Below, piece after piece: positions 35,373 through 44,750 of a stretch of 64,000 nt of DNA (positions within the stretch are counted from its first letter, which is position 1; every line of letters begins with the position of its first letter). A program made the translations under genes and the position numbers. The notes under the pieces are model-generated. The model ran no database searches, was not told the DNA's origin, and saw nothing but the letters and a program-made list of their open reading frames with translations. This DNA comes from Pseudomonas fulva 12-X. Its GTDB lineage: Bacteria > Pseudomonadota > Gammaproteobacteria > Pseudomonadales > Pseudomonadaceae. Where the stretch lies: contig NC_015556.1 in the NCBI RefSeq assembly GCF_000213805.1, positions 1,116,001 to 1,180,000 of the forward strand, in the 5' to 3' direction.

Positions 35373-36536
35373 TCAGTTCCTGGGCAGGCTGGCGAGCAGC
35401 AGGCGCTGGACGTTGCCGCCCATGATCGCGGCGATATCGGCGCGGTTGAAACCGGCGCCGAGCAGGCCTTCGGTCAGTTGCGCCAGGCCGGTGACGTCGA
35501 AGGGTGCGTGGATGGTGCCGTTGAAGTCCGAGCCCAGGGCCACGTGCTCCACGCCCACCAGGTCCGCTGTGTAGCGGATCGCCTTGACGATGGCCGCTAC
35601 CGAGGTGGCGCACACCGCCGTGTCCCAGTAACCGATACCGATCACCCCGCCGGTGGCAGCGATGGCGCGGATATGCCGGTCGCTGAGGTTGCGGGGTCCG
35701 GGGCAGGTGCCCTCGACGCCGCCGTGGGACACCAGCACCGGGCGCGTGGCCATGGCCAGCACGTCGTCCATCAGCGGACGTGAGGCGTGGGCCAGGTCGA
35801 TCAGCATGGACTTTTCTTCCAGACGCGCGATGACCTTACGGCCGAACGGCGTCAGCCCGCCCTTGTTCAGGCCATGGGCCGAGCCGCCGACCTCGTTATC
35901 GAAGAAGTGGGTCAACCCGGCCATGCGAAAGCCGGCGTCGTAGAGGCGGTCGAGGTTTTCCAGCTGGCCTTCCAGTGGGTGCAGGCCTTCGGTGGCCAAG
36001 AGGGTAGCGACGCGCTGCGGGTCCTGCTTCCAGGCCTGCAGGAAATTCCTCAGATCCTGACGTGTGCGGATCTCTACCATCCGGCCGTCGCTGCCGGTCG
36101 CTGCTTCATGAAGTTTTTCGGCCTGGTACAGGGCGCGCTGCAGCAGGCTGTTCCAGGTCGCCCGCGGCCAGCGTTGGGCCATGGCGAGCAGGGTGATGGT
36201 GTCGCTGTCGGCGCCGTTGCTTTCGTAGTTCAGCCCGCGGGGCGATTTGGTGACCGTGGAGAAGACCTGCAAACCGACGCGCCCGTCGAGCATGCGCGGC
36301 AGGTCCGAGTGGCCGTAGCTGTAGCGCTTGAGCAGGTCGCGCTCCCAGAGCAGAGCGTCATCGTGCAGGTCGGCGATAAACAGGGTGTCGTGCAGGCGTG
36401 TGGCCGCTTCGCCGGCGGGGTAGGGCGCCGGTGATTCGACGCTGTTCATGCGTCGGTCGAGCACGCTGGGCAGGGTGAAGAACACCGCGGCGGCAAGGCC
36501 TAGAACAATCGGGACGATTAGCAGGCGCTTGCGCAT
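35373..36536 (-). CDS. Membrane dipeptidase (peptidase M19)
   Basis: The 387-residue zinc dipeptidase has an N-terminal membrane anchor (about 4–24). The M19 motifs are visible: the metal-binding DLHDD, TEGLHPLEG, LTHFFDNEVGGSAHG, LIDLAHAS, VLVSHGGVEG, and GSDFNGT. Family members hydrolyse dipeptides, some with D-residues, outside the cytoplasm. The anchor suggests it works on the periplasmic face. There are no linked peptide-transport genes. Confidence 0.9.
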   Translation of the reverse strand: MRKRLLIVPIVLGLAAAVFFTLPSVLDRRMNSVESPAPYPAGEAATRLHDTLFIADLHDDALLWERDLLKRYSYGHSDLPRMLDGRVGLQVFSTVTKSPRGLNYESNGADSDTITLLAMAQRWPRATWNSLLQRALYQAEKLHEAATGSDGRMVEIRTRQDLRNFLQAWKQDPQRVATLLATEGLHPLEGQLENLDRLYDAGFRMAGLTHFFDNEVGGSAHGLNKGGLTPFGRKVIARLEEKSMLIDLAHASRPLMDDVLAMATRPVLVSHGGVEGTCPGPRNLSDRHIRAIAATGGVIGIGYWDTAVCATSVAAIVKAIRYTADLVGVEHVALGSDFNGTIHAPFDVTGLAQLTEGLLGAGFNRADIAAIMGGNVQRLLLASLPRN

Positions 36537-36589
36537 GGTGGCTTTCCAAAAAAACGGTGGCCGTCAGCTTGTCACGCGCTCACGGCAAT

Positions 36590-37528
36590 TCAATGACAGA
36601 GCCGGTTGCGGCCGCTGTTCTTGGCTTTGTACAGGGCCTTGTCGGCGCGGGCGATCAAGCCGGCCAGGCCATCGCGGGCATTCATCTGCGCCAGACCCAG
36701 GGAGATGGTTACGCCTGGCTGGGCGCCCAGCGGTGAATAGAAGGAGCCGATGCGCTCCAGGCTCTCGCGCAGGCGCTCGGCCACATCGGCAGCCTGCTGC
36801 AGCGCCAGCTCGGGCAGCAGCACCACGAATTCCTCGCCGCCGAAGCGCACCAGGCTGTCGCGGGCCCGCAGCTGGCGGCGCAGGGTGTGGGCGACCAGGC
36901 ACAGGGCATAGTCACCGGCCAGGTGGCCGTGCTGGTCGTTGTAGTCCTTGAAGTGGTCGACATCGAGCATCAGCAGGCACAGCGGCTGCTTGTCGATCAG
37001 GCAGCGTGCCCGCTCGCGCTCGAACACGTGCTCCAGCCAGCGGCGGTTGAAGGCGCCAGTGAGCTTGTCGACGTTGGCGTTCTGCTCGCTGTTGATCAGC
37101 TGCCGGTTGCCCTGGCGCACGCGGTCGCAGAGCACCTTGAGCAGGTTGTGCATCATCTGCGGCGATTGCTGGAACAGCGAGCTGAGGGCGTCGCGGTGCA
37201 GGCGCAGCACGCTGCTGGGCTCGGTGGCGACCACGTAGGCGCTGGGGTGTTCGTTGTCGAGGAAGCTGATCTCGCCGGCGCAATCGCCCGGGCCCAGGGT
37301 GGTGACCGGCTGGTTGTCCAGCGAGCCGAGGTACACCTTGAGGCTGCCGGTGACGACTATATAAAGGTACTGGTTGCGGTCGAACGGCGAGAGCAGCACT
37401 TCGGCTGCGTCCAACTCGCAGGGGCGGAAGGCGTCGAGCAGGCGGTTGAGGCTACCGAGCGCGACGTTGTCGAACAGGCGCAGTTGGCGAATCTGCTGCA
37501 GGTCGGTTTGCCACTGGGCTGCCTTCAT
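36590..37528 (-). CDS. Cyclic-nucleotide-binding GGDEF protein
   Basis: The 312-residue cytoplasmic protein fuses an N-terminal cyclic-nucleotide-binding domain (about 18–125, with GDCAGEISFLDNEHPSAYVVA) to a C-terminal GGDEF domain. The active site is GGEEF (230–234) and the RxxD inhibitory site RARD is at 221–224, so diguanylate cyclase activity with product feedback is expected. It could tie cAMP or cGMP level to cyclic di-GMP synthesis, though the ligand is inferred. The start at 37528 is set by the domain boundary; a longer frame runs on without homology. Confidence 0.9.
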   Translation of the reverse strand: MKAAQWQTDLQQIRQLRLFDNVALGSLNRLLDAFRPCELDAAEVLLSPFDRNQYLYIVVTGSLKVYLGSLDNQPVTTLGPGDCAGEISFLDNEHPSAYVVATEPSSVLRLHRDALSSLFQQSPQMMHNLLKVLCDRVRQGNRQLINSEQNANVDKLTGAFNRRWLEHVFERERARCLIDKQPLCLLMLDVDHFKDYNDQHGHLAGDYALCLVAHTLRRQLRARDSLVRFGGEEFVVLLPELALQQAADVAERLRESLERIGSFYSPLGAQPGVTISLGLAQMNARDGLAGLIARADKALYKAKNSGRNRLCH

Positions 37529-37733
37529 GGCATCAGCATCCTTGCTCGAAACGCTCAACGATTGGCATCGCCAACGCTCCCATGGGTCGATGACGGCGTT
37601 CGTGATAAACGAACGGGTCTCATTCGGCTGACAGTATCGCCCGCCAGCCGGGCTGACAATCGTCTTGCGTCGTGCCGACGACCGGCGGCGCGGGACTGTG
37701 AAGACTGTCACAGCTGCGCCGCCAGAACCCTCT

Positions 37734-38868
<1,135 letters not shown>

Positions 38869-39897
38869 ATGAAGATGGTTAAAACCACCCTGGCGATGTT
38901 GACCGCCGCCGCCGTTCTGGGCGCAGCTGGCATGGCTCACGCCGGTGCCACCCTGGACGCAGTTAAGAAGAAGGGCTTTGTACAGTGTGGCGTCAGTGAC
39001 GGCCTGCCGGGTTTCTCGGTGCCGGATGCAAAGGGTAACTACCAGGGCATCGACGTCGACATCTGCCGCGGTGTGGCCGCAGCAGTTCTGGGCGACGCCA
39101 GCAAGGTCAAATACAGCCCGCTGACCGCCAAAGAGCGTTTCACCGCCATTCAGTCCGGCGAAGTCGACGTGCTGTCGCGTAACACCACCTGGACCAGCTC
39201 CCGCGACGGCGGCATGGGCCTGGTATTCACCGGCGTGACCTACTACGACGGTATCGGCTTCCTGGTGAACAAGAAGCTGGGCGTTGCCAGCGCCAAGGAA
39301 CTGGATGGCGCGACCATCTGTATCCAGGCAGGCACCACCACCGAGCTGAACGTCTCCGACTACTTCCGCTCGAATGGCCTGAAATACACCCCGATCACCT
39401 TCGACACCTCCGACGAGAGCGCCAAGTCGCTGGAAGCCGGCCGTTGCGACGTGCTGACCTCCGACCAGTCGCAGCTGTACGCACAGCGCATCAAGCTGGG
39501 CTCCCCGGATGACTGGGTTGTACTGCCGGAAGTGATCTCCAAGGAGCCGCTGGGCCCGCTGGTTCGTCGTGGCGACGAAGACTGGATGGCTATCGTCAAG
39601 TGGACCCTGTTCGCCATGCTCAACGCCGAAGAGCTGGGCGTCGACTCCAAGAACGTCGAAGCCATGGCCAAGGAAACCAAGAACCCTGACGTAGCCCGTA
39701 TGCTGGGCGCCGACGGCGAGTACGGCAAGGACCTGAAGCTGCCGAAAGACTGGGTCGTCCAGATCGTCAAGCAGGTCGGTAACTACGGCGAAGTCTTTGA
39801 GCGCAACATCGGCAAAGGCAGCGAGCTGAAAATCGAGCGTGGCCTCAACGCTCTGTGGAACAAAGGCGGTCTGCACTACGCTCCTCCAGTGCGTTGA
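38869..39897 (+). CDS. aapJ: General L-amino acid ABC transporter, substrate-binding protein
   Basis: The 342-residue periplasmic protein has a signal peptide ending near Ala25 (GAAGMAHAGATLDAV) and a type-II amino-acid-binding fold. Family segments are GFVQCGVSDGLPGFSVPD, VDILCR-like DVDICRGVAAAVLGDASKVKY and EVISKEPLGPLVRRGDEDW. AapJ supplies many L-amino acids to AapQM–AapP. The start at 38869 follows CCGGAG. A 26-nt perfect palindrome follows the stop and could hold down expression of the downstream genes relative to this one. Confidence 0.94.
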   Translation: MKMVKTTLAMLTAAAVLGAAGMAHAGATLDAVKKKGFVQCGVSDGLPGFSVPDAKGNYQGIDVDICRGVAAAVLGDASKVKYSPLTAKERFTAIQSGEVDVLSRNTTWTSSRDGGMGLVFTGVTYYDGIGFLVNKKLGVASAKELDGATICIQAGTTTELNVSDYFRSNGLKYTPITFDTSDESAKSLEAGRCDVLTSDQSQLYAQRIKLGSPDDWVVLPEVISKEPLGPLVRRGDEDWMAIVKWTLFAMLNAEELGVDSKNVEAMAKETKNPDVARMLGADGEYGKDLKLPKDWVVQIVKQVGNYGEVFERNIGKGSELKIERGLNALWNKGGLHYAPPVR

Positions 39898-39905
39898 TTG
39901 ACCTG

Positions 39906-39937
39906 TCGCCCGGCAGTGCACTGCCGGGCGATTTTCG
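39906..39937 (+). terminator. 26-nt perfect palindrome between aapJ and aapQ
   Basis: Positions 39906–39931 read the same on both strands, with TTTTCG after. It is a partial terminator or 3'-end stabiliser, of the sort that gives excess binding protein over permease in amino-acid transporters. Confidence 0.65.
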
Positions 39938-39961
39938 TTCCGTTATACCTGGGGCATTCCC

Positions 39962-41140
39962 ATGCAGAAAAACATTGGCGCACCGCAGGGGTTCTCCCTT
40001 AGCGATCCACGTGTGCGTGCCTGGCTATTCCAGATCATTACCGTTGTGGCCGTGGTCGCAATGGGCTGGTTCCTGTTCAGCAATACACAGACCAACCTGC
40101 AACACCGGGGCATCACCTCGGGCTTCGACTTCCTGGAGCGCAGTGCCGGCTTCGGCATCGCCCAGCACCTGATCAGCTACACCGAAGCGGACAGCTATGC
40201 CCGCGTCTTCGTCATCGGCCTGCTCAACACCCTGCTGGTGTCCTTCATCGGCATCGTGCTTGCCACCATCCTCGGCTTCATCATCGGTGTCGCGCGCCTG
40301 TCGCCGAACTGGATGATCAACAAGCTGGCGACCGTCTACATCGAAGTCTTCCGCAACATTCCGCCGTTGCTGCAGATTCTCTTCTGGTACTTCGCCGTGC
40401 TACTGCCGCTGCCCGGTCCGCGTGCCAGCATCAACCTGGGCGACAGCTTCTTCCTCAGCAACCGTGGCCTGAACATGCCGGCTGCCGAGGCGACCGGTGC
40501 ATTCTGGCCATTCGTGGTCGGCCTCATCGTTACCCTGGTGGCCATCGTGATGATGACCCGCTGGGCCAACAAGCGCTTCGAAGCCACCGGCCAGCCGTTC
40601 CACAAGTTCTGGGTCGGCCTGGGCATGGCCATCGTCATCCCCACTCTGGTTGCGCTGATCTTCGGCAGCCCGCTGCACTGGACGGTGCCGGAGCTCAAGG
40701 GCTTCAACTTCGTCGGCGGCTGGGTGATGATTCCCGAACTGCTGGCGCTGACCGTTGCCCTGACTGTCTACACCGCCGCGTTCATCGCCGAAAACGTGCG
40801 TTCCGGGATCAACTCGGTCAGCCACGGCCAGACCGAAGCTGCCCGCTCCCTGGGTCTGCGCCCGGGCCCGACGCTGCGCAAGGTGATCATCCCGCAAGCG
40901 ATGCGCGTGATCATTCCGCCGCTGACCAGTCAGTACCTGAACCTGGCGAAGAACTCGTCGCTGGCTGCCGGTATCGGCTACCCGGACATGGTGTCGCTAT
41001 TCGCCGGTACCGTACTCAACCAGACAGGCCAGGCCATCGAGGTGATCGCCATCACCATGAGCGTCTACCTGGCGATCAGTATCAGCATTTCCCTGCTGAT
41101 GAACTGGTACAACAAGCGCATCGCGCTGATCGAGCGGTGA
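39962..41140 (+). CDS. aapQ: Amino acid ABC transporter permease AapQ
   Basis: The 392-residue permease has about eight transmembrane segments, longer than usual because of an insertion between the first helices and the core. The core carries the permease EAA-type loop (EAARSLGLRPGPTLRKVIIPQAMRVIIPPLTSQYLNLAKNSSLAAGIGYPD). N-terminal helix about residues 20–40. It pairs with AapM to form the transmembrane channel. It begins 64 bp after aapJ, separated by the palindrome, and lies 12 bp before aapM. Confidence 0.93.
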   Translation: MQKNIGAPQGFSLSDPRVRAWLFQIITVVAVVAMGWFLFSNTQTNLQHRGITSGFDFLERSAGFGIAQHLISYTEADSYARVFVIGLLNTLLVSFIGIVLATILGFIIGVARLSPNWMINKLATVYIEVFRNIPPLLQILFWYFAVLLPLPGPRASINLGDSFFLSNRGLNMPAAEATGAFWPFVVGLIVTLVAIVMMTRWANKRFEATGQPFHKFWVGLGMAIVIPTLVALIFGSPLHWTVPELKGFNFVGGWVMIPELLALTVALTVYTAAFIAENVRSGINSVSHGQTEAARSLGLRPGPTLRKVIIPQAMRVIIPPLTSQYLNLAKNSSLAAGIGYPDMVSLFAGTVLNQTGQAIEVIAITMSVYLAISISISLLMNWYNKRIALIER

Positions 41141-41152
41141 GGACCTAGCGCA

Positions 41153-42250
41153 ATGAGCACTCATACTTTCAAACCGGATCTGCCGCCACCCAGCGCCAGC
41201 GTTGGCGTGGTCGCCTGGATGCGCAGCAATCTGTTCTCCAGCTGGCTCAACACGCTGCTGACCCTGTTCGCCATCTACCTCGTCTGGCTGATGGTGCCGC
41301 CGCTGCTCAAGTGGGCGATCTTCGACGCCAACTGGGTAGGCACCACCCGCGCCGATTGCACCAAGGAGGGCGCCTGCTGGGTGTTCATCCAGTCGCGTTT
41401 CAGCCAGTTCATGTACGGCTTCTACCCCAGCGAATTGCGCTGGCGCGTGGACCTGACCGCCGTGCTGGCCATCGTTGGCGCAGCGCCGCTGTTTATTTCC
41501 AAGTTCCCGCGCAAGGCTGTCTATGGCATCGCCTTCCTGGTGATCTACCCGATCGTCGCCTGGTGCCTGCTGCACGGTGGCGTGTTCGGTCTGGATACCG
41601 TGCCGACCAGCCGTTGGGGCGGCCTGATGCTGACTCTGGTGATCGCCGCTGTCGGTATCGCCGGTGCGCTGCCGCTGGGCATCCTGCTGGCGCTGGGGCG
41701 TCGCTCCAACCTGCCGGCGGTGAAGGTGGTCTGCGTGACCTTCATCGAATTCTGGCGTGGTGTACCGCTGATCACCGTACTGTTCATGTCCTCGGTGATG
41801 CTGCCGCTGTTCCTGCCCGAGGGCATGAGCTTCGACAAGCTGATGCGTGCCCTGATCGGCGTGATCCTGTTCCAGTCGGCCTACATCGCCGAAGTGGTAC
41901 GCGGTGGCCTGCAGGCGATTCCCAAGGGGCAATACGAAGCGGCCGGCGCCATGGGCCTGGGCTACTGGCGGATGATGGGTCTGGTGATCCTGCCGCAAGC
42001 GCTCAAGCTGGTGATTCCGGGCATCGTCAACACCTTCATCGCTCTGTTCAAGGACACCAGTCTGGTGATCATCATCGGCCTGTTCGACCTGCTCAACAGC
42101 GTCAAGCAGGCGGCCGCCGATCCGGCTTGGCTGGGTATGGCGACCGAAGGCTATGTGTTCGCCGCCCTGATTTTCTGGATTTTCTGTTTTGGTATGTCGC
42201 GCTACTCCATGCATCTGGAGAGGAAGCTCGACACCGGCCACAAGCGTTAG
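41153..42250 (+). CDS. aapM: Amino acid ABC transporter permease AapM
   Basis: The 365-residue second permease of the Aap transporter has its core loop at EAAGAMGLGYWRMMGLVILPQALKLVIPGIVNTFIALFKDTSLVIIIGLFD. An extended N-terminal part (about 25–165) carries extra helices, typical of AapM relative to short permeases. It likely pairs with AapQ. The following gene, aapP, is separated by 154 bp that contain a structured repeat, unlike the tight spacing of aapQ and aapM. Confidence 0.93.
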   Translation: MSTHTFKPDLPPPSASVGVVAWMRSNLFSSWLNTLLTLFAIYLVWLMVPPLLKWAIFDANWVGTTRADCTKEGACWVFIQSRFSQFMYGFYPSELRWRVDLTAVLAIVGAAPLFISKFPRKAVYGIAFLVIYPIVAWCLLHGGVFGLDTVPTSRWGGLMLTLVIAAVGIAGALPLGILLALGRRSNLPAVKVVCVTFIEFWRGVPLITVLFMSSVMLPLFLPEGMSFDKLMRALIGVILFQSAYIAEVVRGGLQAIPKGQYEAAGAMGLGYWRMMGLVILPQALKLVIPGIVNTFIALFKDTSLVIIIGLFDLLNSVKQAAADPAWLGMATEGYVFAALIFWIFCFGMSRYSMHLERKLDTGHKR

Positions 42251-42265
42251 GAGCTGTTCAGTATT

Positions 42266-42371
42266 TGCTGCGCGTCGGCCAGGCGGCGTTGAAAACACTC
42301 TCGGGATGCTCATGTACAGCCGTACACTCCGCTCCCTCGCCTGTTTTCGCCTTGCCTGGCTCTAGCTCGCT
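42266..42371. repeat. Structured intergenic repeat, copy B
   Basis: A 106-bp imperfect palindrome between aapM and aapP matches copy A at 9466–9571 base for base in spacing. Paired arms are 42278–42284 with 42354–42360, 42291–42296 with 42343–42348, 42303–42306 with 42333–42336, and TGTAC 42313–42317 with GTACA 42322–42326. Differences from copy A keep these pairs. It lies inside what is otherwise a single operon. Confidence 0.75.
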
Positions 42372-42404
42372 AAATCCTGAATCAGCCCTCGAGAGGAGTG
42401 AATT

Positions 42405-43166
42405 ATGAGTGAAGCAAACAAGCAACCCAGCGCCGAGCCGATCATTCAGTTGCAGGGCGTGAACAAGTGGTACGGCCAGTTCCACGTCCTCAAGGACATC
42501 AACCTGGATGTACGTCAGGGCGAGCGTATCGTGCTGTGCGGTCCGTCGGGTTCGGGCAAGTCGACTACCATCCGCTGCATCAACCGTCTGGAAGAACACC
42601 AGGCCGGTCGCATCGTGGTCGATGGCACCGAGCTGACCCGTGACCTGAAGGACATCGAGACCGTGCGCCGCGAAGTGGGCATGGTGTTCCAGCACTTCAA
42701 CCTGTTCCCGCACCTGACCGTGCTGCAGAACTGCATCCTGGCGCCGATGTGGGTGCGCAAGATGCCCAAGCGCAAGGCCGAGGAAATCGCCATGCACTAC
42801 CTGGAGCGCGTACGCATTCCAGAGCAGGCGCACAAGTACCCGGGGCAGCTTTCCGGTGGCCAGCAGCAGCGTGTAGCCATCGCTCGCGCCCTGTGCATGA
42901 AGCCCAAGATCATGCTGTTCGATGAGCCGACCTCGGCCCTCGACCCGGAAATGGTCAAGGAAGTACTCGACACCATGATCGGCCTGGCGCAGGACGGAAT
43001 GACCATGCTCTGCGTGACCCACGAAATGGGCTTCGCCCGTACCGTGGCCGACCGCGTGATCTTCATGGACAAGGGCGAGATCGTCGAACAGGCCGAGCCG
43101 AACGCCTTCTTCGACAACCCGCAGAACGAGCGTACCAAGCTGTTCCTGGGGCAGATTCTGCACTGA
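42405..43166 (+). CDS. aapP: Amino acid ABC transporter ATP-binding protein AapP
   Basis: The 253-residue ATPase of the Aap transporter shows Walker [10 protein letters not shown], the Q-loop [16 protein letters not shown], the signature [15 protein letters not shown], Walker [15 protein letters not shown] and the H-loop CVTHEM. The length is that of polar amino acid ABC ATPases. GAGAGGAG lies before the ATG at 42405. Two terminator hairpins follow. The separation from aapM by a repeat leaves open whether aapP is also transcribed from a promoter of its own. Confidence 0.95.
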   Translation: MSEANKQPSAEPIIQLQGVNKWYGQFHVLKDINLDVRQGERIVLCGPSGSGKSTTIRCINRLEEHQAGRIVVDGTELTRDLKDIETVRREVGMVFQHFNLFPHLTVLQNCILAPMWVRKMPKRKAEEIAMHYLERVRIPEQAHKYPGQLSGGQQQRVAIARALCMKPKIMLFDEPTSALDPEMVKEVLDTMIGLAQDGMTMLCVTHEMGFARTVADRVIFMDKGEIVEQAEPNAFFDNPQNERTKLFLGQILH

Positions 43167-43182
43167 GGATGGTTGGTCAAAG

Positions 43183-43204
43183 CGCAGACACGGGTCTGCG
43201 TTTT
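43183..43204 (+). terminator. First terminator after aapP
   Basis: CGCAGAC (43183–43189) pairs with GTCTGCG (43194–43200) around ACGG, followed by TTTT. Confidence 0.8.
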
Positions 43205-43221
43205 GCCGGAAACGCCGATAA

Positions 43222-43253
43222 AAAACGCCGGGGCTCGTGCCCTGGCGTTTTTT
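43222..43253 (+). terminator. Second terminator after aapP
   Basis: AAAACGCC and GGCGTTTT arms enclose a GGGC/GCCC inner stem, giving a long hairpin at 43222–43253 with a T-run. It follows the first terminator by 17 bp. Confidence 0.75.
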
Positions 43254-43843
43254 GTTCTTCTTTTGGGGCGTGGGCGGGTTAACGACAGACGGGCAAAAGT
43301 GTTCGCTGTCGATGACCTGGGAATCTCCATTAACCAGTCGCCTGGCATTGTGGGTTTCGCCCCTTACGGGCGAGTCACTTTCTCTTGCTTGCCCAAGAGA
43401 AAGTAACCAAAGAGAAGGGCACCCCACCATTCGGCCCCGGCTGCGCCGCGGTTCCCTCGCTCCATCACTGTTCCAGGGGCACGCTGCGAAGGGCCATCCC
43501 TGGCCCATCGCAGCTCTCGCGGCATCCATGCCGCTCAACCCCTTACACAGCGATTCTACTCGGCCTCCTGAAGGGGACTTGGGCGTCGCCTGTGCGATCG
43601 CAGCCCAAGAGCAAAAGCAGGCGTTTTCGAGCTGAGCTTTTGGAAATCTTGCAGGCTCGCGCCTTGTTCCCATCAGAAGTGTTGCGCCCGTAAGGAGCGC
43701 AACACAAAGGTGCAGGAGGCGCGATTTTGGATAGTCCTAAGTCAGTGCGCCATACGTACCTCGGTGCCGAGCGCATTCACCCTGCGAAAATTCGAAGAAT
43801 CTTTTCGGGGGAGAAGCAGATTCGGCTTATCGGCCCCTGAGCC
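43254..43843. repeat. Long non-coding repeat region between aapP and mmsB
   Basis: About 590 bp without a credible gene. It contains an 11-bp inverted repeat, ACTTTCTCTTG (43377–43387) with CAAGAGAAAGT (43394–43404), next to the CCCTTACGGGCGAG block that recurs in many Pseudomonas intergenic regions. A second inverted repeat is GTTGCGC (43681–43687) with GCGCAAC (43697–43703). Short frames across it (for example 43173–43406) look like spurious translations of this repeat. Confidence 0.6.
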
Positions 43844-44740
43844 TCACGACTTGTCCTGCGGCCCCAGATAGCTGGTGATGATCGCCGAGAAATCCAGCCC
43901 GCCGTGCCCGTCGCAACTGAAGCGTTGATAGAGCTGTTGAGCGAGGGCGCCGAGTATCACCGGTTGTTTGATCTGCCGCGCTGCGTCGGTGGCCAGGCCC
44001 AGGTCCTTGAGCATCAGGTCGGTACCGAACCCGCCGCTGTAGCCGCGCGAGGCCGGCACGTTGTCGAGCACGCCGGGGTAGGGGTTGTTGGTGTCCGAGC
44101 TCCAGCAGCGCCCGCTGGAGGTGTTGATGATGTTCGCCAGCACCTTGGCGTCGATGCCTAGTGACACGCCTAGCGCCATGGCTTCGGCGACGCCGATCAT
44201 GGAAATGCCGAGCAGCATGTTGTTGGCCACCTTGGCCACCTGTCCGTTACCGCTGCCGCCGCAATGCACGATGTTGCGGCCCATGGCTGCGAGAATCGGC
44301 TGGGCCTTGGCGAAGTCTGCCTCCGCGCCGCCGACCATGAAGGTCAGGGTGCCGGCAGCCGCGCCACCCGTGCCGCCAGACACCGGCGCATCGAGCATCG
44401 GATTGCCGTGGGCGACCGCCGCTTTGGCGACCTCCCGTGCAGACAGCGGGTCGATGGTCGAGGAGTCGATCAGCAGCACCCCGGGCTTCACGTTGGCCAG
44501 CAGGCCGTCATCGCCGAGGTAGACCGCTTTCACATGTGCCGAGGCCGGCAGCATGGTGATGACGATCTCGGCATCCTGCAGCACGCCGCCGGCGCTGTCG
44601 GCACCCTTGGCACCGGCGTCCATCAGGGCCGCGACGGCGCCGGTAGACAGGTCGAAGACGCGCAGCGCGTGGCCTGCCTTGAGCAGGTTGTGGGCCATGG
44701 GCGCGCCCATGTTGCCCAGGCCGATGAATCCGATATTCAT
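43844..44740 (-). CDS. mmsB: 3-Hydroxyisobutyrate dehydrogenase
   Basis: The 298-residue enzyme oxidises 3-hydroxyisobutyrate to methylmalonate semialdehyde in valine breakdown. The dinucleotide site is IGFIGLGNMGAPMA, the substrate segment is DAPVSGGTGGAAAGTLTFMVGG, and the catalytic lysine lies in GNGQVAKVANNMLLG. It starts 10 bp downstream of mmsA, so the two are co-transcribed. The product feeds MmsA. Confidence 0.94.
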   Translation of the reverse strand: MNIGFIGLGNMGAPMAHNLLKAGHALRVFDLSTGAVAALMDAGAKGADSAGGVLQDAEIVITMLPASAHVKAVYLGDDGLLANVKPGVLLIDSSTIDPLSAREVAKAAVAHGNPMLDAPVSGGTGGAAAGTLTFMVGGAEADFAKAQPILAAMGRNIVHCGGSGNGQVAKVANNMLLGISMIGVAEAMALGVSLGIDAKVLANIINTSSGRCWSSDTNNPYPGVLDNVPASRGYSGGFGTDLMLKDLGLATDAARQIKQPVILGALAQQLYQRFSCDGHGGLDFSAIITSYLGPQDKS

Positions 44741-44750
44741 GGTCGTCGCC

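Noticed and set aside
43173..43693. Short frames after aapP, such as 43173–43406, 43237–43635 and 43385–43693.
   Set aside because: They run through two terminators and a common intergenic repeat, and have no credible ribosome-binding sites.
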